A DNA stretch of 64,000 bases from Salinimicrobium sp963739625 (GCA_963739625.1 CAVUAU010000011.1:558001-622000), one strand, 5' to 3'; counted from the stretch's first letter, positions 9,648 to 18,770 are shown. Translations and numbers: made by a program. The notes: generated by a model not told the origin, from the letters alone.

Positions 9648-11498
9648 ATGAGTATGGAAGAGAAAAAAGTACTAAGTTATATTCAAGAAGTACTGGAAAA
9701 TATGCCTGTTGACTGGTTGAAATTAACCACTCACCGTCTCGATATTTATAATGAAGAACTGGCAAAAAAAGAGTTTTTGGAACAGTTTGAGACCCTGTAT
9801 AAAGAAAACAATAATGAAGCTGGAGCACTTACTGCATTGCCCACCGCTTTTGACTATATACGCCTGGGGCACCCATTATCATCAATCCTGGAATGGACGA
9901 TCGCTAAACTGAATGAGCTAAAACCTGAAAATGTGATAAGTTTTTCTTCCAGAACAGTGCCTATCCTGGCAGTTCTTCGGAAAAATCTTTTCGACCGAAA
10001 GCCAACCCAAATTCTGTATACCGGAAATCTTCCGGACTTTTTTGATACCGATGTTATTCAAAAGGTTTATGGCTACAATTTCGAACTAAGGCAGGTTGAA
10101 AAAGGAGAGGAGATTCCTGAATTTAATGGCAGTACAATTTTAATTTCACAACAGGATGACTTTGGAAAGGTTGAACTCCAACCAAATGTTGATTTTTTCA
10201 TTGACATTCATGCCGATCTGGGGAGCGTCCTGCTGGTAAACGGGGAGGAAAATGAGAATTATATTTCAGAAATTCAGCATGTGCGAAGAAGAGAGACTAT
10301 TGCGATGACCCCCGCTAACTCTTTTTCTGCTTTGCAGCTGCTCACAGGCCAACCTACTTTAGATCACACGAAAAAAGATAGAGCAACAAATAAAGCGAGT
10401 GTATTAGCTTCAGTCAGGGAGATTACTGCAACTAATTCCGAAGCATTACTGGCTTCCTCGGGTCTTTCTATTCAATATGCTATCATGATGGGCTTGGTTG
10501 ATGACGCCCTGGAAAAACATACAGGGAAGGACATAAAATTTGTTGTCCCTCCAAATTGTTATGGAGGTACAAACGACCAGGCAAGACGGGTCGCAGCCTG
10601 TATTGACAATGTTGAAGTGGTAGATCTTCCTGTTGATGGCGATAATGACATGGTTCAAAGCATTGATACAGTACTTGACCGTATCGCCGGGCAGGACGCT
10701 GTTCCTTATATAATTGCTGAAATTCCAACAAATCCGCGGGTTGAAGTTCCTAATCTTCAGAAGTTAAGAGACGCTTTGAGTAAAGAACGCAAAACTGAAA
10801 CAGGGGAAATTGCGATTGATCCCGTTTTTATCCTGGATCAAACTTTTTGTCCCAATGTACAATTCCTCAGTAAAGACGGAATTCTCTCAGGGATCAGGAC
10901 CATTTCTTATGTTAGTGGCTCTAAATTTCCCAGTGGTGGAAAGTGTACTGCCGGCTACTGTGTAGCCAATGAAAAAGCTGACGGTTTGTTGGAAAAAATT
11001 GAAAAGCACCTGGTACTTTGTGATAATGAGGCTACAGATCTTCAGGTTGAAATTCTTGCAGAGCAATTGCCTTCGATGAACCGGAGAATTAAGGATGCTT
11101 ACAAGAATACCCGTGAGTTTGTAAACTTTATCCATGATACTTTGCCCGCAGCGAAGATCAATTTTGTTTCTGAAGACCTGGCTAAAGAAGGCTTCACCCC
11201 TTCGGTTTTTTCTCTGGACCTTCCCACGAAAGGAGATACAGCGGAACAGAGAGAAGCCTATAAGCGGAAATTAAATCAAAAATTGATCGATATGATGATA
11301 GGGGAGATCCCCATGGAAAGTAAATACTGCGTAAGTTATGGGCAGTTGAAAGGCTGTTACTGGACCATACCGGCGACATCCACCCAGGGAACGACCAAAG
11401 AAGCTGATAAGGATTATATCGCGCGTGTTTCAGTTTCACCAGATCTTGACCTGGAACGTCATAAAAAAGTCTTTTCAGAATTTGTGGAGCAGATTTAA
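9648..11498 (+). CDS. Divergent PLP-dependent protein related to the Cys/Met metabolism family
   Basis: A 616-residue cytosolic protein. The centre carries the landmarks of fold-type I Cys/Met enzymes in order: SSGLSIQYAIMMGL near 265, CYGGTNDQARR near 305, EIPTNPRVEVPNL near 360, ILDQTFCPNVQFL near 395, and SGSKFPSGGKCTAGYC near 425, where the lysine of SGSK is the likely PLP lysine. About 230 residues precede this core and do not match the family. It is longer and more divergent than cystathionine synthases or lyases (about 380-400 residues), so the reaction is not assigned. It stands alone. A TTTG-N19-TACTTTC sequence at 9573-9602 is a possible promoter. Confidence 0.75.
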   Translation: MSMEEKKVLSYIQEVLENMPVDWLKLTTHRLDIYNEELAKKEFLEQFETLYKENNNEAGALTALPTAFDYIRLGHPLSSILEWTIAKLNELKPENVISFSSRTVPILAVLRKNLFDRKPTQILYTGNLPDFFDTDVIQKVYGYNFELRQVEKGEEIPEFNGSTILISQQDDFGKVELQPNVDFFIDIHADLGSVLLVNGEENENYISEIQHVRRRETIAMTPANSFSALQLLTGQPTLDHTKKDRATNKASVLASVREITATNSEALLASSGLSIQYAIMMGLVDDALEKHTGKDIKFVVPPNCYGGTNDQARRVAACIDNVEVVDLPVDGDNDMVQSIDTVLDRIAGQDAVPYIIAEIPTNPRVEVPNLQKLRDALSKERKTETGEIAIDPVFILDQTFCPNVQFLSKDGILSGIRTISYVSGSKFPSGGKCTAGYCVANEKADGLLEKIEKHLVLCDNEATDLQVEILAEQLPSMNRRIKDAYKNTREFVNFIHDTLPAAKINFVSEDLAKEGFTPSVFSLDLPTKGDTAEQREAYKRKLNQKLIDMMIGEIPMESKYCVSYGQLKGCYWTIPATSTQGTTKEADKDYIARVSVSPDLDLERHKKVFSEFVEQI

Positions 11499-11591
11499 TT
11501 TTTTGCAGGTATATTAGCTAAAGACAAGCAGAATTGGTGGAACTGTAAACCCATCTGAAGTAAAAATGAGCAGTCACTAAATAAAACAGAA

Positions 11592-12308
11592 ATGGCAGAA
11601 CATGCAGAAGTCTTAGACGATTATTTAGATAATCACTACATACACCGCAGTAACTGGTTAAGAGCTGCAGTGCTGGGTGCCAATGATGGAATTTTGTCAA
11701 CCGCAAGTATTGCTATTGGGGTTGCTGCAGCCAGTAACCTTCGGGATCCCGTGATCCTGGCCAGTCTGGCGGGCCTTGTGGCCGGAGCTTTGTCAATGGC
11801 CGCCGGAGAATATGTTTCTGTAAGTTCACAAACTGATGTGGAAAAGGCGGATATTGAGCGTGAAAGAGAAGAACTTGAAGAGATGCCCGAGCTGGAACTA
11901 AAGCGGCTTGCACAAATTTATGAGGAAAGAGGTTTGAAAAAGGAGACGGCAATGACAGTAGCCATGGAATTGACCGAACACGACGCCCTTGCGGCGCACG
12001 TACGCGACGAATTAGGGATCAATGAGATTAGCCAGGCTAAACCTTTGCAGGCGGCATTTGCTTCGGGCGCAGCTTTTACAGGCGGCGGACTTTTGCCTTT
12101 CCTGGTCACACTTTTTCTTCCCCTGGACAATCTGGTATATTGGCTTTACGGATTTTCCCTTTTCTTTTTGATCATTTTGGGAACGTTCTCGGCAAGGACC
12201 GGCGGTTCGAATATTCGTACAGCTATTTTCAGGATCACCTTCTGGGGAACTGTGGCGATGGGATTGACGGCCTTAGTAGGTTATCTTTTCAATGTGAATG
12301 TGGGATAA
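11592..12308 (+). CDS. VIT1/CCC1-family transporter
   Basis: A 238-residue inner-membrane protein. Two N-terminal helices contain the family block LGANDGILSTASIAIGVAAA and AGLVAGALSMAAGEYVSVSSQ. A cytoplasmic Glu-rich loop (about residues 75-140: EREREELEEMPELELKRLA, then ELTEHDALAAHVRDELG) resembles the metal-binding domain of VIT1. Three more helices follow. The family moves Fe(II) or Mn(II); the direction and metal here are inference. It is a monocistronic gene, and the CPBP protease gene downstream begins 57 bases later. Confidence 0.88.
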   Translation: MAEHAEVLDDYLDNHYIHRSNWLRAAVLGANDGILSTASIAIGVAAASNLRDPVILASLAGLVAGALSMAAGEYVSVSSQTDVEKADIEREREELEEMPELELKRLAQIYEERGLKKETAMTVAMELTEHDALAAHVRDELGINEISQAKPLQAAFASGAAFTGGGLLPFLVTLFLPLDNLVYWLYGFSLFFLIILGTFSARTGGSNIRTAIFRITFWGTVAMGLTALVGYLFNVNVG

Positions 12309-12365
12309 AATATTATTCAAAAAAGGGAATTTTTGCATGTCTTTGAAAACGGATCTTTAACCTGC

Positions 12366-13079
12366 ATGAAACAAACTACGCCTCTGAAGTGGAGTGATTA
12401 TTTCCTTCTTTACGGAATCCCTCTTCTTCTTAACTACATTGCCTGCCGGTTAGTGATTCCCTTTCTGGAGACGCAAACTTCCCTGCCGGTCGAGATCATC
12501 TACTTTTTAAGTGTGGGTCTCATTGCTCTTGTTCCCATGTTCTTTGGTGCTATCTATTTATCCGGAAAGGAGATTAATTCCTTTAGATGGAGAGATATCC
12601 TGGCGCGGATGAGAGTTTTTTCACTTTCTAAAAAAGACTGGATCTGGACTGTGGGTACTTTTCTCCTGCTTGTCTTTGCCTCCTTTCTTATCGCAAAAGT
12701 TTTAATGCCTCGATTAGGCCTGGATGCTACCCCTTTCTTCTTTAAGAACATGCCCCTCAACAACGCCAATATGTGGATCTTATATGTGTGGCCGTTGTTC
12801 TTCTTTTTCAACATTTTTGGAGAAGAATTCCTGTGGAGAGGTTATATCCAACCGCGACAGGAGTTGCTGCATGGAAGAATGACATGGTTGTTCCAGGGAA
12901 TCTTTTGGGCCATCTGGCATATTCCTATGGGTTTTGATCTTATTTTCGCCTCGCTGCCTATTTTCTTTATTTTACCCGCTGTTGTGCAAATAAGAAAAAA
13001 CACCAGCATTGCAATCGTGGTTCATGCAGTTTTTGGAGCCTTCGGCTTTTTGGCTCTTGCCCTGGGCGCAGTACATTAG
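12366..13079 (+). CDS. CPBP-family intramembrane metalloprotease
   Basis: A 237-residue polytopic membrane protein with the Abi/CPBP motifs: EEFLWRGYIQPR (E-E-x-x-x-R) near residue 155, HIPMGFD near 190 and a final helix with HAVFGAFGFLAL. The two glutamates and the histidines are the predicted metal ligands and catalytic residues, as in type II CAAX prenyl proteases; the substrate is unknown. A TTG at 12333 would extend the protein by 11 residues, but the ATG at 12366 (MKQTTPLKWSDYFLL) puts the first membrane helix in the usual place and is preferred. Confidence 0.85.
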   Translation: MKQTTPLKWSDYFLLYGIPLLLNYIACRLVIPFLETQTSLPVEIIYFLSVGLIALVPMFFGAIYLSGKEINSFRWRDILARMRVFSLSKKDWIWTVGTFLLLVFASFLIAKVLMPRLGLDATPFFFKNMPLNNANMWILYVWPLFFFFNIFGEEFLWRGYIQPRQELLHGRMTWLFQGIFWAIWHIPMGFDLIFASLPIFFILPAVVQIRKNTSIAIVVHAVFGAFGFLALALGAVH

Positions 13080-13224
13080 ACTTTTTAGCAGGACAAATTT
13101 CAACCTGGAGAAACAGAAATTGGGGATGTTCACTGGGGAAGCCTCTAGAAGATGTTCGTTTTTACATAAATTTTTCTTAATTTGTGACTTCTTGTGATAT
13201 TGAGCGATCAAAAATTTTTCAATA

Positions 13225-13560
13225 ATGAGCCACAGAACCTGTCCTCACTGCCATTATAAGTTTTCTATAAAACAGTACCTCAAAAACCCATTTTTTAAAG
13301 GTGTATTTTCTGAATGGAAATGTGTTAACTGCGGCACCTGCCTCACCATTGATGTCAAACGAAGATGGCTAGTTTCCTTTGCAGGGATTGTACCATTAGG
13401 ATTTGCGCCACACCTGGTGGAGTATCTTACGGAATTTCAAATTCCGCCGGATAATGGCTGGCCTCTGGCCGTTTCTTTTCTTCTTCTATGGGCCCTTTTT
13501 GTTTTTAGCTTTGACAGGTTTGAACTTCCCGAAAGGCAAAGGCTGCACGGGAGACCCTAA
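13225..13560 (+). CDS. Small membrane protein with an N-terminal zinc ribbon
   Basis: A 111-residue protein. The first 40 residues carry two Cys pairs (CPHC at 6-9 and CVNC near 33-36), spaced like a treble-clef zinc ribbon, followed by two membrane helices (WLVSFAGIVPLGFAPHLV and WPLAVSFLLLWALFVFSF). It resembles the small cxxc-20-cxxc proteins of Bacteroidota, which have no known function. A lone gene with no obvious terminator behind it. Confidence 0.7.
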   Translation: MSHRTCPHCHYKFSIKQYLKNPFFKGVFSEWKCVNCGTCLTIDVKRRWLVSFAGIVPLGFAPHLVEYLTEFQIPPDNGWPLAVSFLLLWALFVFSFDRFELPERQRLHGRP

Positions 13561-13617
13561 ATCTTATTCGACTTCAAAGGGCTATAATTTTTTGTATATT
13601 GTTATAAAACAACTGTT

Positions 13618-13815
13618 ATGCAAGCTCTCTCCCTGCTTAAGAAGACATTCTTTCTTTTACTCTTTTTTAGTCTCCTCACTTCCTGCAGGCTGGGCGAGGT
13701 GATGAGCGAAGCAGATCCCGCGACCAACATGGAAAATGATCCTGCCGAAAAGGTAGAAACCGATACGGTTGTAACACCCAAAAAAGATGATTTGAAAAGG
13801 GATTTTTCAGAGTAA
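13618..13815 (+). CDS. Small acidic lipoprotein
   Basis: A 65-residue protein with a lipoprotein signal peptide (FFLLLFFSLLTSC, lipidated Cys at 23). The mature part is only about 42 residues, acidic at first (ADPATNMENDPAEKVETD) and ending in DDLKRDFSE. There is no recognised domain and the length suggests a small envelope peptide. The clean signal peptide and lipobox argue that it is real. Confidence 0.6.
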   Translation: MQALSLLKKTFFLLLFFSLLTSCRLGEVMSEADPATNMENDPAEKVETDTVVTPKKDDLKRDFSE

Positions 13816-13903
13816 AATCTGAAGGTTTCCTCTGCTAAAACCACTATCTTCACAGCTTCTTTTTTACCCGTACAAAACGGCAAGGCCGTGCTAAAAGAAT
13901 GTC

Positions 13904-14467
13904 ATGAATTTTAAAGATTCCCTCTTAACCATTGTAGCATTTTCAGATGATGAACTCGAGGAGATCATGTCCTATTTTGAACAAGAGAGGGTAGAAAAGA
14001 ATCAACTTTTAGTGCGGCAGGGGCAGGTATGTACAAAACTTTACTTTCTGGAGAAGGGACTCGGTCGAAGTTACTATCTTAAAAAAGATGGCAGGGAGAT
14101 CACCCAGTGGTTCTTTGCCGAAGGTAAGCCAATGTCAAGTGTTGAAAGTTTTTTTCAGCAAAATCCAAGTCTGTATTACCTGGAAATGCTTGAGGACTCC
14201 CTGGTCCACAGTATTACAAAGGAGAAGCTGGATCTACTGTTTCAGAAATACCATAAAATGGAAAAATTCGGAAGAATTCTTTCTACCGAAATGCTGACAA
14301 AGGTGGTCAATAAACTCAATGCCATTCAATTCCAGACTGCAAAAGAACGCTACGAGTATATGCTGAAGGAATTCCCAGATATCTCTCACCGGGTACCGCT
14401 TGGCCATATTGCTTCTTATCTTGGGATGACACAGGAAACCCTTAGCCGCATTAGAAAACACACATAA
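13904..14467 (+). CDS. Crp/Fnr-family transcriptional regulator with FNR-like recognition helix
   Basis: A 187-residue regulator. A cNMP-binding-like barrel (about 15-120, with RQGQVCTKLYFLEKGLGRSYY) is joined by a long helix to a compact helix-turn-helix at the very C terminus (GHIASYLGMTQETLSRIRKHT). Residues E178, S181 and R182 reproduce the E-x-x-S-R pattern by which FNR and DNR proteins read TTGAT-type half-sites. There is no cysteine cluster, so the signal is not iron-sulfur based as in E. coli FNR. It lies 77 bases upstream of a TolC/HlyD/ABC-2 operon whose promoter holds a TTTGAC-N4-GTCAAA box, so it is the best local candidate for binding that box. That link is inference. Confidence 0.87.
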   Translation: MNFKDSLLTIVAFSDDELEEIMSYFEQERVEKNQLLVRQGQVCTKLYFLEKGLGRSYYLKKDGREITQWFFAEGKPMSSVESFFQQNPSLYYLEMLEDSLVHSITKEKLDLLFQKYHKMEKFGRILSTEMLTKVVNKLNAIQFQTAKERYEYMLKEFPDISHRVPLGHIASYLGMTQETLSRIRKHT

Positions 14468-14477
14468 ATTTTCACTT

Positions 14478-14522
14478 TTTGACATAGGTCAAAGGAAAGC
14501 CTCCCGTTGTTGGGGAAATTTG
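14478..14522 (+). promoter_or_regulatory. FNR-type box plus -7 element driving the tolC-hlyD-ABC operon
   Basis: TTTGAC-ATAG-GTCAAA is a perfect 6-bp inverted repeat at 14478-14493. Its 12-base core (14480-14491) is followed by 23 bases and then GAAATTTG at 14515-14522, a near match to the Bacteroidota -7 box TAnnTTTG. No -33 TTTG is present, as expected for an activated class II promoter. The start codon follows at 14545. Confidence 0.65.
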
Positions 14523-14544
14523 CACTCGAATTTAAAAGTTTGCA

Positions 14545-15918
14545 ATGAAAATAACCAAAACAGGGCTCCTCATCCTTATGATCTGTTACACATGGCTTTT
14601 GCCGTCAATAGCGGTTGCCCAGCAACTAGATCCAGATCTAACCAATCTTATCAATAAAGGCCTTAAGAAAAGCCATGATGTTAAGGTGCAGGATTACAGC
14701 ACACAACAGGCAAAAATGGATCAAAAACTCGCAAGATCTGTTTTCCTTCCTAAGCTCAGTGTTAACGGAAGTTATACCCGGCTCAATGATGACATCAGTT
14801 TTGATGAAGGTACCACCAACTTACTGGTCGCAACCCAGAAGCTTTTGATCAAGGAAGCGGCAGGGCTTCCCTTTAACGCCCCCTTTCCTGAGAGCATTCC
14901 GCTTCAAGCCACTCCCAACCTTCAGAACAAGAATATTTTGAAATCTTCTGTAGACCTTGACTGGGTTTTGTTCAGTGGATTCGAAGCCAGCAATGCCCTC
15001 AAAGCCTCCAAACATAAGGAAGCTTCCCTCAATTATGCGCTTCTGGCCAAAAAAGACAAGATCGCCCTCAACATCATCGAGACCTATGATAAGCTTGCGC
15101 TGGTGAAGGCTTCAGAAAAAGTTTTGACTACTTCTGAAGATTACCTGGAAGAGCAGGAGTATTATGTGAAAAAAGCGATAGAAAACGGACTGGCGACTCC
15201 CATCAGCCGCAATAAAATTGAACTCGCCCGGCAACAGCTGGCCTCCCGGCAACTCGAATATGAGCAAAAATCTGCATTACTGCTGGAGGTATTACAGCAG
15301 CTTACCGGAGAAAGCATAGAAAAACTTCAACTTTTGGAACCTAAACTTAACCCGCTGTCTCCCGAATTTGCTTCGCTTCCGGAAAAACGAAATGAGGTAA
15401 AAGCTTTGGAGGAAGCCGAAAAAGCGAGTCTCTACAAGGCAAAAATGGAAAAAAGCAACTTTATCCCAAAGCTTGCCTTAAAGGGACATTATGAACTCCT
15501 GGAAGATGACCTGTCCCTGCTAGACCCCGTGTGGTACCTGGGAGTAGGTGTAAAATGGAACCTTTTCGACGGGAATCAATCCCATCTGAAAAGCAAAAAA
15601 GCAGAACTGGAAAGCTTCAAATATTCTGAACAAAAGAAAGAAGCGGGTGAAATGATAGCCCTGAGTATCACTAAGGCCAGACTCAACTATGAGGCGGCTT
15701 TGCAGCACATTGCGATGGTGCAAAAGGAGATCGAACTGGCAAGCGCCACTTATGAAATGGTTGATAAACAGTACAGGAACGATCTTGCCTCCATCAATGA
15801 CGTGCTGGACGCGCTAACCGATCTTGAAAAGGCAAATTTCAGACTTCAGGAAGCTTACTTCAATCAAAGAAGAGCAGTGACAGAACTCCTGCATGCAAAA
15901 GGAACACTCAATTTTTAA
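14545..15918 (+). CDS. TolC-family outer membrane efflux protein
   Basis: A 457-residue outer membrane factor with a Sec signal peptide (about residues 1-26, ending SIAVAQ). Two repeats rich in coiled-coil helix follow (for example EYEQKSALLLEVLQQLTGE and KAELESFKYSEQKKEAGEM), and the C-terminal segment DVLDALTDLEKANFRLQEAYFNQRRAVTELLHAKG is typical of the OEP family. It forms the outer-membrane channel of a tripartite exporter. It is the first gene of an operon with an HlyD-type adaptor 11 bases downstream and an ABC-2 permease, driven by an FNR-type promoter. Confidence 0.9.
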   Translation: MKITKTGLLILMICYTWLLPSIAVAQQLDPDLTNLINKGLKKSHDVKVQDYSTQQAKMDQKLARSVFLPKLSVNGSYTRLNDDISFDEGTTNLLVATQKLLIKEAAGLPFNAPFPESIPLQATPNLQNKNILKSSVDLDWVLFSGFEASNALKASKHKEASLNYALLAKKDKIALNIIETYDKLALVKASEKVLTTSEDYLEEQEYYVKKAIENGLATPISRNKIELARQQLASRQLEYEQKSALLLEVLQQLTGESIEKLQLLEPKLNPLSPEFASLPEKRNEVKALEEAEKASLYKAKMEKSNFIPKLALKGHYELLEDDLSLLDPVWYLGVGVKWNLFDGNQSHLKSKKAELESFKYSEQKKEAGEMIALSITKARLNYEAALQHIAMVQKEIELASATYEMVDKQYRNDLASINDVLDALTDLEKANFRLQEAYFNQRRAVTELLHAKGTLNF

Positions 15919-15929
15919 AATAACGACTA

Positions 15930-16889
15930 ATGAAATCATTAAAATACATTCTTCTAGGTTTTACCTCAATCTTTTTCTTCAACTCGTGCAGTAACGAAAA
16001 AGAAATCACAGACTACAGAGGGAAAGTAAAATTCGAGACCATTTCTGTAAGCAGTAAGCTTGCCGGCCGTGTACAGGAGCTGTACGTGCAGGAAGGGCAG
16101 GAGGTCAAAAAAGGCGACACTTTGCGATCATTGACATTCCCGAGGTAAATGCAAAAATGGCCCAGGCCGAAGGTGCGATAACTTCGGCCAAAGGGCCAGT
16201 TGGACATGGCCTATAACGGTGCCACTACAGAACAACTCAACCAGATTGAGGGAAAACTGGAAGCCGGGAAGGCGCAGCTTAATTTCGCCAAAGAATCCTT
16301 TAAAAGATTGCAGGCGATGTATCAGGATTCCCTGGTGAGCAGGCAACAATTTGATGAAGTAAAAATGAAACTCGAGATGGCCCGGGCCCAGGTAAACGCG
16401 CTGGAGGCAAAGCGCGATGAAGTAAAAAGAGGTGCAAGACAGGAACAACTCGAGCAGGCAAAAGGGCAGTTGGACCGTGCAATGGGGGCTAAAGAAGAAG
16501 TGCTAAGTGCCGAAAAAGAAAAATTTGTGATCGCACCTGCAAATATGTCTATCGAGACCATAAGTCTCAATGAAGGTGAATTGCTCACGCCCGGTTTCAG
16601 CCTTTTTAACGGGTATAAAAAACAGGATATGTATTTCCGCTTCACAGTTCCCGAGTCTGGGATCTACAATTTCAAGGTGGGAGAACCTGTAACTGTAGTC
16701 AATCCATATACGAAGGAAGAAATAAGCGCTGAGATCAGTGCTATAAAACAATTGGCTCAGTATGCAGATGTAACTACTACTGCACCGGTCTATGAATTAT
16801 CTGAGGCTATTTATGAACTCAAAGTCGTTCCCAAAACAAAAACCGGAACTTTCTACGCCAACGCGACAATGCTGTTAAAAGAAGAATAA
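15930..16889 (+). pseudogene. HlyD-family periplasmic adaptor lipoprotein, two compensating indels
   Basis: A membrane-fusion protein linking the inner-membrane permease to TolC. The N terminus is a lipoprotein signal peptide (FFFNSC), then the biotinyl-lipoyl half-motif GRVQELYVQEGQEVKKGDTL, a coiled-coil hairpin and a beta-barrel region. The frame breaks after KGDTL: one G is missing at about 16124 (restoring AIIDIPEVNAKMAQAEG), and one extra G in 16193-16195 returns to the frame used from 16200 onward. With both corrections the protein is about 319 residues and complete. The two nearby opposite errors in G runs suggest sequence errors. Its stop overlaps the permease start by one base (TAATG). 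Confidence 0.82.
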
Positions 16890-18070
16890 TGAGGAAGTTT
16901 ATAGAATTACTACGTGTCGAATTCAAACGCATCTTTTCTAACAATGTGCTGCTGGCTATCTTTTTTGGAGCCCCTATTTTGTACGGTTTCCTGTTTGGAT
17001 ATGTTTACAGGCAGGCCAAGGTCATAGATCTTCCAATCGTTATTGTAGATCAGGATAACAGCCCGGTTTCCGACAGGATCATTGATGCTTTCGAAGACAA
17101 TGAGGCCTTGCTCGTAAGCGACGTGAGATATGTGCCCGGCGACCTTGCCGGCGAAATGCCTGTTGAGCAATATGCCGCTGTCGTCACTCTGCCTAAAGGT
17201 TTTGAAGCTGATATCTTACAAAAAAGACATCCCGAAATCCGGGTTGACCTGAATATGGCCAACATTCTCAACGCTAACATTGCCAGCAAAAACATTCAGG
17301 CTGTCCTTTTGACCATGAACGCGGGAATCGAGATCCAGGGTCTTCAAAAACAGGGAATGCCGCTTTCCCAGGCAAAAGCATCTTATGAAAGTTTCAAGAT
17401 CAATTTCAATAAACTTTACAACTCAACCGGGAACTACCTCTCTTTCATGTTGCCGGGGCTTTTGGCAGCGATCATGCAACAGGTAATTTTTTTAGCAATG
17501 GCATTAGTTTTTGCAAGAGACTTCGAAGACGGCTATTTCATTCAACTTGTGAGATCCAGCAGCTCTTCTGCCTATCACGTTTTGCTCAAATCAACCCCGT
17601 TCCTCCTGATGTTGCCTTTCCTGTGGCTGGCGGTAAGCCAGTTTCTCACTTTCTTTAGAGTCGAAGCCAGCATCTTTAACCTGCCTATGTTGGTCCTAAC
17701 AGGGCTGCTCACTTTAGCAAGTATGGGAATAGGAATGTTGTTCTCCATCGCCATCCCAAGTCAGCTGAAGGCAACTGAACTGCTAATGGTGATCTCTACA
17801 CCCGCATTCATCCTTAGCGGATTCACCTGGCCGGGCCTCGCCATTCCCGATGCTATCAACAGCTTTGGACAATTTATTCCTGTAACGCAGTTTTTAAATG
17901 GGTTCCGTAAAATAGCTTTTTATGGAGGTGATCTTTCTTCCATACTTCCCGAAATTAAGATGTTACTCATAATCACGGGAGTTTCTTTAGCAGCCATGAT
18001 GCTACTGCTCCAGTTTAAGATCAACAGGGTCAAAAAAGTGGCTAATTCTACAGATGTAATTGAAGAGTAG
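16889..18070 (+). CDS. ABC-2 type permease (drug/metabolite export)
   Basis: A 393-residue inner-membrane protein of the ABC-2 transporter type. It has one N-terminal helix (VLLAIFFGAPILYGFLFGYVY), a periplasmic domain of about 150 residues (from VIDLPIVIVDQDNSPVSDRIIDAF, split here by description: IVDQDNSP is the key block), and five or more C-terminal helices with LSGFTWPGLAIPDAI. Proteins of this layout (YhbR/YbhS-like) pair with HlyD and TolC. No ATP-binding subunit is encoded in this operon, so the ATPase must come from elsewhere or the subunit works without one. It is the last gene of the operon. Confidence 0.85.
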   Translation: MRKFIELLRVEFKRIFSNNVLLAIFFGAPILYGFLFGYVYRQAKVIDLPIVIVDQDNSPVSDRIIDAFEDNEALLVSDVRYVPGDLAGEMPVEQYAAVVTLPKGFEADILQKRHPEIRVDLNMANILNANIASKNIQAVLLTMNAGIEIQGLQKQGMPLSQAKASYESFKINFNKLYNSTGNYLSFMLPGLLAAIMQQVIFLAMALVFARDFEDGYFIQLVRSSSSSAYHVLLKSTPFLLMLPFLWLAVSQFLTFFRVEASIFNLPMLVLTGLLTLASMGIGMLFSIAIPSQLKATELLMVISTPAFILSGFTWPGLAIPDAINSFGQFIPVTQFLNGFRKIAFYGGDLSSILPEIKMLLIITGVSLAAMMLLLQFKINRVKKVANSTDVIEE

Positions 18071-18154
18071 GTAAGGGATAGTAAGAAAGAGAGGTGAACA
18101 AATCCTCGTTTTCCCATTTCGGTGTTTCCTAAAATCTTAAATTTGTCTTAAAAA

Positions 18155-18631
18155 ATGGAAACTATCACGCTGGCCCGAATCATTCATGTACTCGCAATTG
18201 TTTTGTGGATTGGCGGGGTCAGCATGGTGACCACAGTTATCATCCCGGCGGTGAAGCGCCTCAAATCAAAAGAAGAGCAGATAGAAACCTTTGAACGTAT
18301 CGAGGGCAGATTCTCTTTGCAGGCGAAGATCACCACGCTTTTGGCAGCCATAACGGGATTTTATATGCTCTACAGGTACAATGCCTGGGACAGGTTTTTA
18401 CACCTTGAGTTTTGGTGGGTTCACGCCATGGTCTTGGTGTGGTTACTTTTCAGCATTGTGCTTTTTATCCTGGAACCCTTGCTGCTGCACCGGCTCTTCA
18501 GAGAATACGCCCAAAAGAATCCCGCAAAGACTTTTAGATTTATTCACCGCGCTCACTGGGTGCTACTTCTGCTAAGCCTCATCACGATCTTTGGTGCTGT
18601 TGCAGGCAGCCACGGCTGGTACCTGTTCTAA
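18155..18631 (+). CDS. Integral membrane protein, CopD/DUF2269-like
   Basis: A 158-residue protein with four predicted membrane helices. Helix 1 starts LARIIHVLAIVLWIGGVSMV, and further histidines lie in or near helices (WWVHAMVLVW, RFIHRAHWVLLLL). This spacing resembles CopD-like and DUF2269 proteins in which helix-borne histidines may bind haem or copper; that role is inference. A TAAATTTG sequence at 18138-18145, ten bases upstream of the start, matches the Bacteroidota -7 consensus but lacks a clear -33 partner. A single gene. Confidence 0.72.
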   Translation: METITLARIIHVLAIVLWIGGVSMVTTVIIPAVKRLKSKEEQIETFERIEGRFSLQAKITTLLAAITGFYMLYRYNAWDRFLHLEFWWVHAMVLVWLLFSIVLFILEPLLLHRLFREYAQKNPAKTFRFIHRAHWVLLLLSLITIFGAVAGSHGWYLF

Positions 18632-18644
18632 AAAGGCTTTTTTT

Positions 18645-18667
18645 AACCTCTTTCCGAAGAAGGTTTT
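18645..18667 (+). terminator. Possible weak terminator
   Basis: AACCT...AGGTT arms with an imperfect inner stem (one mismatch, one G-T pair) are followed by TTTT. It lies 14 bases behind the membrane protein gene. The stem is weak, so the call is tentative. Confidence 0.35.
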
Positions 18668-18770
18668 CCTGAAGGATTTTAGGTTTTATCTAAACGGGAA
18701 CTATTCCTATCTTAGCTTAACTTTCCTGATGAATATTAAGATCAGAGGGAATAGTAAGAGTGTCTGAAAT

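Noticed and set aside
13203..13214. TTGAGCGATCAA-like palindrome before the zinc-ribbon gene as an FNR box
   Set aside because: The spacing between half-sites is two bases shorter than in the five good boxes, and no -7 element follows at 23 bases.
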